A DNA stretch of 64,000 bases from Paramecium primaurelia (Eukaryota > Ciliophora > Oligohymenophorea > Peniculida > Parameciidae). Positions 48,389 through 60,600 of this stretch are shown here, in pieces. The DNA is taken from assembly GCA_905182975.1 (NCBI GenBank), contig CAJJDM010000084.1:8482-72481 (forward strand), given 5' to 3'. The notes under the pieces are model-generated. The model saw nothing but the letters and a program-made list of their open reading frames with translations. It made no database searches and was not told where the DNA came from. Each line of letters begins with the position of its first letter. Position 1 is the first letter of the stretch. A program made the translations under genes and the position numbers.

Positions 48389-50566
48389 ATGAACCTCAGT
48401 ATGTAACCAAGAACTATTTCACCAACTAAATATTCACAAGTCTTAGCAAGTCAAGATTTCTCTTAACCAGGTACTGTAAAGAAAGCACATCCACTCAATA
48501 ATCAATCACCTTACATTCATTCACCTGTCTAAAATAAAATGAACTTTAGCATAGTGTCAGAAGATGCAGAAAATTATCGAATCAAATGTTATGAACTTGA
48601 AAGAGAGTTGGCCAAATATAAGGCTGATAATGAACTTTAACGTCTTGTTTAGCAAAAGAGTGGTGACTTAGAGTATAAAGTAGTTGAAGTCTTAGAATCT
48701 AATAATGCTCTGTAAGGGTAATTGGAAAGAGCTTAAAAGGTAGCTTTGTAAAGAAAAAGTGAATCTGAGATGTGGAAATAAAAATATGAAGCTTAAATGG
48801 GATCACTAATGTAGATTAGATAGAATTATGAATCTGAGATAAAGGCTCTTACTTTGGAAGTATAAAAAGCTAATGCTAGAAGTAGTGCATTAGATTAAGA
48901 AAAGAATAGAATAATTTCAGATTAAAGAAATGTAGCTGATAACTAAACAACTTAAATTTAGGAAACATTCAAACGATCAAATAATTCTTAGGCTGATATG
49001 TATGAAGCATAACTCAAAAAACTTAGAGATATGCTTGAAGATAGAACATTATAAGTTGCTTAATTATAATCTTAAATTGAAAGATAAAAAGTAGAATCAT
49101 AAGATACTTAATTAAGATTAATGAATGAGATAGATATAACAAAATCTAGATTAAGTGCTATTTAAATAGATCATTAAAATGAATTATTAGCATAAAAATA
49201 AAAATTGGAATTGTATCAAGAAACAAATTTAAGAAATTAATAAACAGCTCATGAGAATTAATAAGATGTTTAAGGATCAGAAATAGTGAAATTAAAGAAT
49301 TTATTAGAAATTAAGACTTAAGAGATTGAAACATTAATAAATTAAAATTAAAAGTAAAAATTATAATAAGAATCTGAAATTTAATGTTTGAGAACTGAAA
49401 TTGAAATGTTAAGAAGATAAATTTTAAGTAATGAATAATTACATCAATAAGAGAATCATAATATCTAAACTAATTTAGATAATATTCATAATAATGATAC
49501 AACTAATCTTAAATTAACACATGAAAATTAATTATAGGCTTTACATAAAGAAATTTTAAAACTTAAAGAAATTATTGATCATAAAAATTAAGATATCTAA
49601 AAATTAGTTGTTGAAAAATAATAATAAAAGGATTATTATGATGGAGAAATCTAAAGATTGATTAATACTATTGAAGATTAAAAAAGAAAAGCTATTTTAT
49701 TAGAAAATGAAAAAAATAGAGAAATTGCTGATTAACATGCTAGAATTGAAAGATTAACTATTTAATATGAGAATATGTAAATTGATCTTTAAAAATAGAT
49801 ATAATTATTAAATTAAGAAATAATTAATTTAAAGAATTTATTAGATCATAAAAATTAAGAAATTTAATAAAATCTTAAGAATTATTCTTAAATTAAATTA
49901 GAATTTGAAGATAAATTAAGAAATTTATAAAATGAATTAGAACTTGTTAAACTTAGAGCATTTGAAACTGAAAAATCAAAACTTTAAGAAATTTAAGATT
50001 TAAAATAACTTATTAAAGAAATAGATACATAAAATAGAGAAAAATAAAAATAATTAGAATAATAAATAGATCATTAAAAATATGAAATACAAAAAACATT
50101 TGATATGTATAATAATAAAATAAAAGAATGTGAAAATTTAACAATATAAAGAAATAATGCTGAACTCATTTAAAAACGTATTTAAGATGATAATGATAAA
50201 TTGATAGAAAAATTACATCATTTTGAATAAGAGAAGAATTTAGAAATAGATGAATTAAGACATAAAATGGATTCAGGTGCTGCTTATTAATTTGAGAATC
50301 TAAAGAGTGCTTATAATACATAAGTAGGATTATTATCAGATCAAATAGCTGATCTTTAAAATTAATTAGCAATTAAGAATAAAGAATTGACTGAAATGTT
50401 TGAGAAATATACAATATTGGATAAGAGTCTATTACCTGAAACATTAGTATCTAGAGCTGCTTACAATAGTAGAATTGGAGTTCCAGCTGAATTATTAGCC
50501 AATAAGTCTATCCATGATGCTACACTTAAATCCTAATTACGAAATAGTCCAATTTAAAGATATTGA
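48389..50566 (+). CDS. Large intronless coiled-coil protein
   Basis: An uninterrupted 725-residue ORF (2,178 bp) from ATG to TGA under code 6. The first ~60 residues are Ser/Pro/Thr-rich and disordered (NLSMQPRTISPTKYSQV). From about 65 to 680 it is nearly continuous coiled coil with very high Gln content, almost all encoded by TAA/TAG. A short tail (RAAYNSRIGVPAELLANKS) follows. A TGA-free frame this long with regular heptads is strong coding evidence. It may be a centrin-binding, striated-fibre or basal-body type structural protein, but no specific family is recognised. Read in the standard code it would be shattered into fragments. Confidence 0.85.
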
Positions 50567-50700
50567 TATTATAATATAACTATATGTATAAATCTAATTT
50601 TCTATTATTTAATTATGTTAACAATAGTTTTATTATACCTGAGGAGAATTTTGTGAATAAAAGTCAATATAATTTATATATAAAAATATTGTCATCAATT

Positions 50701-51726
50701 ATGATTCATCCCCTCTTTTAAATTCCTGTTGATTATCAAACAGCTTATTAATTTGAGAATGATATCATGCCTAAAAATTAAATGATAGAATATGCTATGA
50801 ATTAGAATCTCAATGATTTTCCAATTTATCCACAATTCTAATACCCTCAATAAGTAATTAATTACGATATTGTTGTTGATCAGAAATCATAAAACAAAAC
50901 CAAGAAATCAAAAAAACAAAAGTATTGTTCTAATATTATAAAAGAGATGATTAAAAAGAATTGCTTCCTAAAACTAAAGCTTAATAAGAAGAACCTCAAA
51001 AGGAGGATTTGTATTTTATATCCTTTAGCACTTTAGTATGAAACCAGTAGTCTAACCATAATATTCTCTTGTACATTTTACATAGGGTACCTTATTACCT
51101 AAATTACAATCTGATATTGTAACTAATAGTTCTCCTGTGGGTACAAAATAGACTTTAAAATCCAATAAACATCATTAAACAAAAAAGCCTAAAAAAGAGA
51201 ACATCAATACAGGTCATTGGTCAGCAATTGAACATACAACATATGTTAATTTCTTATCATAATATGAAAACATAATGAATTCTTCAATGATGAAAAAAAC
51301 ATCAAAAATATTTAAATAAATGAGTGAATTAATTGGAACACGCACTCCAAGTTAATGTAGAAGTCATCATTAAAAATTTAATCCATATGCTCATAGAGGA
51401 GAAAATGGAAAAAGATTACCAAGAAATGAGAGAAGTAGAGCAGGACGCAAAAAGAAAAGTTAATTTTTAGAGATTACTAAAGATGGTAATAATAATATTA
51501 TATTAAATTAGAATAATTAGTTGAGTAAGATCCATATTATATGATGTTTGATAAATAGTTTTATTATCATCCATATGTTGCTAATGGAATTGAATATTAA
51601 TAATTTCCTAATGATATGAATCTTAAAAGAGAGGATATTCATGAATATATTAATCAAGTTTAACAATAGGACTATGAAGATTATCTAAAAATTAGACCAG
51701 ATTATAATAATTAGTTAGATTATTGA
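50701..51726 (+). CDS. SANT/Myb-domain protein (ciliate type)
   Basis: Spliced length is 316 residues; introns 50922-50944, 51011-51036, 51486-51511. One SANT/Myb-like domain lies at about 155-215: GHWSAIEHTTYVNFLSQYE...K.FKQMSELIGTRTPSQCRSHHQKF. The IGTRTPSQCRSHHQKF end is the shared signature of ciliate and apicomplexan SANT proteins. A basic stretch follows (AGRKKKS), then an acidic, Tyr-rich tail. It is probably a nuclear DNA- or chromatin-binding protein. The preceding coiled-coil gene ends 134 bp upstream; the next gene begins 25 bp downstream, remarkably close for monocistronic transcription. Confidence 0.82.
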
Positions 51727-51751
51727 TTATATAATTATCTTTAATTATTTA

Positions 51752-52665
51752 ATGATTGCCTTAGAGCATTGTTAATAGCTATTAGAGCTATATATCCTTA
51801 AATATAGTGTCCCTGATTAGATTAATATACATGATAATGAACCAGTATTTAAGAATTTAAACTAAAGTAAACTCCAGTTTTTGATAGACACACAACTCAA
51901 CATATTTAATCGGTGTTATGGAAACGTTAATCAATCAAATTAAATGAGAGTTCATCCTAATAAGAATTAGAAATATAAAAAAATTATGGTCTATTTGAAA
52001 CTTATGAACCAAAACCATATCTTCTTCTTGTTGATAGAGATAAATCTGATGATAAATATAGATTAGAAGCCTTGAAGAAGAAGAAAGATAAAAAAAATGC
52101 TAAATTTAGAGATCAAAATTTACCATATAATGAATATATTCATCCTGCAAGATAAATCTAAGTTAAATTATTGTTATCTAAAAAACCATTAAAAGATTAT
52201 TAAACATATGATTCTGATGGTAGTATTATGAGAAAGAGAGAATAAGTTAAATAATTAAGTCCTATAGTTAATACAATCAAAAGTAAATTATAAGGAAGAG
52301 TTGATAAAATAAAATCAGAAGCTGTTGCTGAAGAAAATATTATTAATTAATAAGCTTTGTTTAAATTAAAGGTATCTACTAAAGTTAAAACATAATATGA
52401 TGAACCATATAATTTTGAAGCATTCCCTTTAAAACCAAGAGTTAAATTAACATTTACATAAGAAAAAAAGAAAAAAGAAGAAGAAAAAGTAAATAATGAT
52501 GAAGAAGATTTAACTGATGCTGATGCTTATTAACTCTAAAAGTTTATAAAAAAACAAAGTTTTACAGCACTACCTTTATTTAAATTACCTAAAAAAAAAC
52601 ATAATACACCTCATGAAAGATCATTCCGTACAATTAGATAAAGTAAAGGATTTGATTACTTTTGA
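51752..52665 (+). CDS. Basic hypothetical protein
   Basis: Spliced length is 296 residues with one intron (51845-51867, 23 nt) that joins a short N-terminal exon (MIALEHCQQLLELYIL) to the main exon. The protein is Lys/Glu-rich and hydrophilic with an acidic-basic low-complexity segment (KKKKEEEKVNNDEEDLTDAD) and a basic C-terminus ending GFDYF. No family is recognised. The start was fixed by tracing the only TGA-free path back through the intron. It starts 25 bp after the SANT gene stop. Confidence 0.75.
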
Positions 52666-53066
52666 TATTTCAATAGTTATTAATAATAAATCATCAAAAA
52701 ATAATATCTATTCACATTTATTATTATTCTATACATTAATAATAATTATGATATATAAATTAAATACATAAATTTAAATTTCTGTATTCAACTAATATGA
52801 AAATTGTTTAATTAATTTGGAAATATAAATTAATTAAAAATAATAATAATTAAATAACTAAATAAGTTTATAAGTGAATAAGAATTGAATCTTTTTCAAA
52901 ACTAATTTGTTAAAATAGTTATTCTAAATTAGACTTATAAGTTTAATAATTAATATTTAATTCTATAAGTTTGAAGACTTCTCAAATATAAAAGAAAATC
53001 GAAATTCTTATGGACAATAAATAATATTCTTAAAATTATGTTATTATTATATTATGATATTAATAC
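52666..53066. other. Convergent spacer, nothing recognised
   Basis: About 400 bp of very AT-rich sequence between the ends of two convergent genes. Confidence 0.4.
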
Positions 53067-53996
53067 TCAATTAATTTAATATGCTTAATTGAGGATACCA
53101 CAAGTGTTTCCTGGTGATAATCTGATGATTCCATTTTCTCCCCAACCATAACCCCAAGAATTCTAGAGTATCCAATTATATCCAAAATCAAATCCAACAG
53201 CTAAAACATAATGATTAATATTTTATCCACAGTCAGAAAAAGTACCATTATTGTAAAATTACCAATTCTAAGCATCAACACCGACTGAAACAGGATAATT
53301 TTATATATAATGTTACAAGGTTTATTACTCACGTCCTACAAACTAATAATTATTGATTCTATAATCTCCTCTATTGTATCTACATCCTTATTATTATCCA
53401 ATATATGGATAACTCATAGAGTTCATCAATCCAACTTATTAAGCATAATGCATAGCATTATAATTGGTTCCTTGATAACAACCTTTTGAATAGACATCAC
53501 AATCAATTAATTATTAAGCTGAGGCTGTAATATTTCTTCCTCCTCTTATACCATACCAAGCTTCAATGGAATTACTGACAGAAAAAGCCCAACCTGATCC
53601 ACATTATCCTTATGACTTAATTGTGGTATAGGAACTCCAATCAACAAATTTAAGTGGTTCCTAAGTATCAAAAATTTCTTCTATTTGTTCTTATTATTCT
53701 AATTTTGGAGCATCCACCTAAGTTAAATATAATGAAATAAATTCATCTTAAGTCAATGCCATAAATTGATTTTCTCCCATATCATAAGTTCTGGTCTCAT
53801 CTTTATTGTGATTTTCAATCTTTTGCTTATTAGCTTGATAAACAGCTTCTCTATAGATTCTTTCTTCACCAATATAAATCTTCTAATGCTTTAATTACCA
53901 AATATCAAACTCATTGATTGTTTAGGATGGTGTTTGATAGTAATTTGTTAGCAAAAGAAGTGAAATAGCTGCTGTTGTTAAGATTGATCGAATCAT
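53067..53996 (-). CDS. Papain-like (C1A) protease with Gly in place of the catalytic Cys
   Basis: A 309-residue intronless ORF. It has a signal peptide (about 1-17), an I29-type inhibitor propeptide (~25-90: FDIWQLKHQKIYIGEEERIYRE-like, then NQFMALTQDEF) and a C1A peptidase domain from ~110. The oxyanion-hole Gln and following motif read SQGQCGSGWAFS: the residue that is Cys in papain (GSCWAF) is Gly (GGT codon, ~53603). The His (NHYVLAVGF, ~261) and Asn (QNSWGYGWGENG, ~278) are intact, as are the structural Cys residues. Such cathepsin-L-like enzymes normally act in lysosomes or food vacuoles. With this substitution it should be inactive, as in known C1A pseudoproteases, unless the base is a sequencing error. 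Confidence 0.9.
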
Positions 53997-54655
53997 AAAT
54001 ATAATATAATGATCTGTGATTTTAGAATATCATTAAGAATTACAAAATATAGAATATCTTACGTATGAGTTAGAATTAGTACGATCAATTTAATTCTATA
54101 AAAATAATGTGCATTAAAATTGTAAGTTAAATTTACACTTAGTCTTGCAAGAATAACAATTTTAGAGTAAATTTAAAATTGTATTTGCAATTTTAAATTG
54201 TATTGGATTGTCATATATATCAATATTCTGTCATGTATATTAGAGTACACTATTAAAAAGGACATAAATATAGAAGTGAACTAATGTAATAAAAATAACA
54301 TATTAATTTTCTCTCTAAAAATAGAAAAGAAGAAAAAAAGTTCAAAATTTTGAGTTAAAATTCATGTCAGTTCATATTTAATTAGTCAAAAATGAAGATT
54401 AAAAAGAAGAAATAATATGAACTGTTTGTTTTCACAAAATAATTTGTATTAAAAATTTAATTATTTAATAAAAATTTACTAAAATTATTAATCATGTATA
54501 TATATTAATCATGAGTACTAAATATAAATGATGTCTTTTTTAGGATTTATATTTCATCTAGATTTAACTATAATTTTTATGATAGAGTTTTTTTAATTAT
54601 TTGCTATATAGCTGAATTGCATTTGGGGTTTTAATAATAAATAATTCTGAAATAG
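53997..54655. promoter_or_regulatory. Divergent intergenic region, protease / giant surface-protein gene
   Basis: A 659-bp AT-rich spacer between divergent ATGs. It contains both promoters; no motif or RNA gene was recognised. Confidence 0.4.
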
Positions 54656-57600
54656 ATGGTATCTTAATCATTTTTGTAATTCTTGTTAGCCTATATATGT
54701 GTGGAACAATTAAGAGGTTTATTAATTATCAATATCTATAGGTCTTGCATTATTACCTGAAGAAACTTAAAAACCAGAGACCATTAACTTGTATTCTGTG
54801 TCTACCAGTTAATTTATGGAAACTTCAAATCTAGAGGGTTCTACTTAAGGAGGAACAAGCTTATACTTGAAAGTAATAATAATTGTATCTTTAGGCTATA
54901 GGTTTTGATTCTATAATAACCAACAACATAATTTTTATAGGCAAATACCCTTGTATCATAGATGAAACATTTGTTAAAGAGTAAGAATTGTCATGTAAAA
55001 CTACTGCACCCTTGCTTAATGACAATTCACTATAGAATCTTCTAGTGACTGTAGAGGCATCTGATAATAAGAAATCAGTATGTACGTCCTTAACAAATAA
55101 ATGCCTTTTTTCATATAAAAAACAAAAATCTCCATATTTACATTACTTAATTCCTTCTATTGGATTTGCAAATTCTGTCTTGTCTACTAAAGGAGAGTGG
55201 ACATTGATAGGTGAAGAACATAATGAAATTGAGAAAATTCTTATTGGACAGAAATCATGTGTAAAAAATCAATACAGATTATTGAATACCCAAATATAAA
55301 AGGATGAAGATGTAATATCCTGTAAATTGGCAGAAGACCTAATTTCATAAACTTATTAAATTAATGTAGGTACAAGAAGAGGATACATCTTATCTTAAAA
55401 AAGCTTTAAGTAAAAATAATGTTTTTATAAAAAGAATGCTTCCATTAATATCTTCTTTATAATGGTCATATGAAACAAATGAGTCATTTATATTAAATAT
55501 AAATGGATATGGATTTAAGAGTGGTTTGACTGATAATATTGTGAAAATTTCAGGAACTGATGTTTCAATAACAGTGTTAGAAGTATCCACAAATTAATTA
55601 AAAGTAAATAAAGTAAATTAAATTATTTAAGGTCTAAATACCAAAAATAACAGATTAAATAATATTAGATTCATTGTATGGAAGTGACTCAGTATTCATT
55701 TCTGGAACTGGATTATTTTATACTAAATATGATTTTAGAGGATTAACAAATTAATATACTAATTGTGATGTTTTTAGAAATGACATATTATCAGATTCTT
55801 AAGACTTAAAAGCTAGAATAATTTAAAATGGTGTTTATTCATAACCAGATTATATTGATGAAGTTGAATCTTAATATGGATAATATTTTAGAGGTTTTTT
55901 TAAAGCAACATAATCTGGAGAATATTAATTTTTATTAGCAGCTGATGACTATGCTACATTTTATATTCAAACTACTGAAACACTCAAACCAATTCATGCT
56001 GATTCTCCAGCTGCTTCATCATCATAATCTACTTAATATAGAAATTATTATGGTGAATAACTATGGGATAATTAAAAAGTTGTTAATTCAATTTCATAAA
56101 TAATCAATTTAGAAGAGAATAAATATTATTATATTGAAATCTTTCATATTAATACTGTAGGCAAAGGATTTTTAACTCTATCTATGAATGCCAACATTAA
56201 TGAGTTGTAAGCACCAAATACAAGATCAAGTTAATTATTTTAAGTAAAAACATCCTACACACCTTAAAATGAAATCTAAGAAATTAATATCTATAATTCA
56301 TAAGAAAATGTATTATTGTTAGATACTTTTAAATTAAAATTTAAGGACTCTAACCATAAATAATTATCCTTTATTACTTAAGATATAACTCTTAACTTTA
56401 ATAGTGATTAAATTTAAAAAGCTCTTTTAGATTGTTGTAATTATTTGACATTAGTAAAAATAAATAAATTAGATTATTCTGGATAAGTTTTAGATGATGC
56501 TTCTGAAATATATGCTGGTCATTAATATATAATAACATATCTTTCTCATAGAGGATAGATAGAAGATCGTTATATCCCTGAATTAATTTCAATATAGGAA
56601 TAATATATTTTTAATGTTCGCACTATTCAAGAACCATTAGATCCTATTTCAGGATCTTTCAAATTATCATTAATATAGCAATCCAACATATTTATAGATT
56701 AAAATAACAACTAAGAATTATCCTTTGATGTTGATCCTAGTATTTTGGCTGATAATTTTTATAGAATAATAGGTGAAAAACCAATAGTTTGGACTGAGGG
56801 AAGACCATAGGATGGATAGATCTGGAATATATTATTTACATCTTGTTCAAATACTATACAAAATTTCAAATCCGAATAAAATAATTTATAGTCTGGAAAT
56901 GGAAATGTTAATTTGGAAGTCTTAAATATAAAAACTTGTAATCCTTCTTTGTATGAACCTATACCAGCACTTAAACTATTCACATATGGTACTAAACCCT
57001 AAGTTTAAGTGTCTACATCTGAAGGATAAGGAGCTTGTGAATAAGAGGGTGTTTGTGATTTTAGTTTTGAGTAGACAAAATTATTCATTTTGTAATCATA
57101 TAGTGTAAGCAATGAATTTATGGCTCTGAGTTTTTCTATTCTATCATAAGAGCAATTAAATTTGGTAGCTAATGATTTTACTATTGATTTTAGAGGTGCT
57201 GTCTGTATAGATATTAAGATTGTATCAAATGATTCAAATTTATTAAAATTAATTTGTACTCTTGAGACTCAGAACACTGAAGTAATAGCAGAGGTTGGTA
57301 CTAATTAATATCCAATAATCTTTAACAAACTTTATGGATACATCAAAAGAGATACAAGTGTGATTGCTGCTTAAACATTACTAGAATTCAATTCTATTGT
57401 TCCTAATACTGCCTCTCCTGATGGAGGAGCTGAAATAACTATATTAGGGATTGGATTTCCTAAAGATTTATCTAGAAAATTTGTACTAAAAATGGGAAAC
57501 ACTTAGATTAACCCTTTGACAATAAGTAATAAAAAGATTGTATTTATACATCCATCAGGAACTGATGGTACTATAACAATTTAATTTAATGGTAATACTT

Positions 57601-60600
57601 TTAGTGATAATTCATTTACTTATGATGCAGCATATAAATTAACTATAACAAAGTTAAGTTCTAATATAATATCCCCTTTTTTCAGGGATACTTTATAAGT
57701 AACAGGAACTAATTTTGGAACAGTATTACAGGATATCAAAGCATTTATTTAGAATAAAGAAATTTAAGTAGTTGATGTACAAGATTTATTATTGACAGTG
57801 CGAGTAAATGTTTTGTTAGATTCATCTTTATCTTAAATAATAATTTAAAGAAGACAATATGGATAAATATAAACACCAATTACAGTTGGCTTATAAATAA
57901 CTCATATTACTCCTAATTCATCCACAATTAGAATTAATTAATTTGGTAGTTATCTTGTAAAAGTTTCAGGATCAAACTTTCTAAATGGTCCTAGTATCAT
58001 TACATTTAATTCTGTAAACCCTTAAACTTGTGAATTAACATAGAGAAATGCAACATATATAATATGTAAAAGTCCACCTAAGATATTGGATGTACAATCT
58101 GGAGTATTTCGTCTCATTTAGAATTTTAAGCATGTAATAACTTGTACATAATGCAAATATGAATATTTACCATTTCCAGAAATTGTAAGTGTTAAAATTG
58201 GTGATATTACTATTAATAATTTAAAATATTCACCAAAATAGCTAATGTTTTGGTCTGAAGAGGCCAAGATATAAAAAACCCATCCTTTATTGTTTTACAA
58301 ATAATCACAATTTATTGATTCACTATTATCATATGATTAAATTTGGACTTAAACAATACTGAATTCTACTCCCGGATAAGTTTTATAATTGTAATGTTAA
58401 CTCTCTGCAACAGCCTAATTAGATGTTTTTAGTGCTAAAATTGCAACTACAAAACTATCCTTCACTTAAGATGGTTAAACTAAATATTCTGTCAAAACTT
58501 AATCATCTGGTTAACTCATTTTAATTACTTTTCCACAATTGACTTAAGGATTACATTTAACATAACCATAATTTTTCTATGCCACTCTTATATTTTGGTA
58601 TACAAGATTTGGTTTGGAAATCACATCTGTAACTGATGCAACAATTAGTGGAGGTAAAATAATAATTAATGGGTATGGTTTTAATGAACTTTACTTAAAA
58701 AATATTTAAGTTGAAGATAAAGAATGTAAAGAAATAAAAGTTATAAGTTCAGTAGAAATATCATGTTTTTTAAAAACAAAACTAATAGCTGGTTAAAATA
58801 CACTTACACTAAATTAATTTGATTAAGAAAACTAAGATACATTATTAACCAGAACTTTTGCAATCAATATTAAAGAAGATACTATATCTCCATAAGTAAA
58901 TACAATATTAGTTGATGGAATAGATAAATTAGATGCTACTAGGAATTCAATAGTGTATAATCCTGGAACTTTTAAATTGAAAATTGAAGGAATAAATTTA
59001 TTAGGATAAGAAGTAGTAGTTTAACTATTAACTAATACAGAAATAATAATTGGAATAAAGACTTCAACAACCTAGACTTAAACATTAATTGAATATGAAT
59101 TTTCAAGCATTCCAATAGGAATTTATTTGATAGAAATAAGAGTTGGTAATTATTATGCATCTTTTGTAAATTAAGATTATTCAAATTTAATTGTGGAATA
59201 ATCTCAAGCACCAACATTAAGTAATCCTTTTATTTCTAGAGATGGAATTATTTTTAATATAAATGGTAATGGATTTTCATCTAATCTTTTATCTAATCTA
59301 GTTTAATTTTGTGATTTACCATGCAAAGTGATGTCATCTAGTTTTAATAGTTTAGAAGTTTTAGCTCCTATGTTATTTACATCGTAATTAATTTAATCTA
59401 TACCATATTCCAAAATTCCTCTTAAAGAGTTAATTATATCAGGAGATAGAATGGAATTAGTTTAAAATATATATGATGAAACAATATCAACAGACTACTC
59501 ATCTGATTCATAAACTTAATGTTTCATATAATTTAATCTTTAAACATAATTTGCATATTTAAAACTTGCTAAGTTAAGATTCTAACCAAAATTAGGATTT
59601 TAGTATAACAAATTAAAAACAATTAAAATTTAGTATACTATAGATGGTTAAAATTGGATATAATTAGAAAAATTAAAATATATAAATGAAGGTTGGAATG
59701 TTTTAATACCTGAAATATAAATAGATAAGATTAATTCAATTAAATTTATAGATGATTAAGGTATTGAAGGTTCTTAATGTTCATTTTCAGAAATTGAATT
59801 ATATGGTTGGATACATTTTAATGAAAATAATCTAAAGAATTGTCAAGTTGATATTAATGTGAATGGTTTTTAATTTAATAGTATATCTAATGCAGAGACA
59901 TTCTTATATCAATATTAACCAATAGTAGAATCAGTTGTACCTAGATATGGATCTGTGAATACAGAAACTGAAATAACTATTAAGGGTAATGGATTTATTA
60001 AGGATTAAACTATTGTAACTATAGATAATATCTAATGTGTTTTAGTTAGTGTAACTACTACTGAAATTACTTGTAAAACAGGAATCAAAACTGTGTTGAC
60101 AGAGAATAGTGGATTTGTTGTTTAAGTATAAAAAGCTTAAGCTCTTATTAAATAATAGTTTATGTATATTTAAAAATGGTCAGATGTTTCAACTTGGGAA
60201 TTTTAAATACCATAAGATGAAGATTCTATTCTGATTAAAAATTATTAAAAAGTATTATTAGATGTCAATACAGTACTTCTTAATAGACTTGTAATTGAAG
60301 GAAAATTAATATTTGCTGATGAATAAGATATCAAAATGATTGCAAATTAAATTATTATAAGAGAAGGTGCTTTAATTATTGGATCTCAAGATTAACCTTA
60401 TTAACATTAGGTTATTATTATATTACGTGGAGAAGAGACTGATATTTAATTCCCATTAATAGGTAACAAAGTTATAGGATGTGTAAAGTGTTAAATTCAA
60501 ATGTTTGGAAGAAAAAGAATTTCATCTTGGAGTTTATTAGATTAAAAAGTATTAAAAGGAGAAAGCATCATAAAATTAAGTACAACTGTGGATTGGAATG

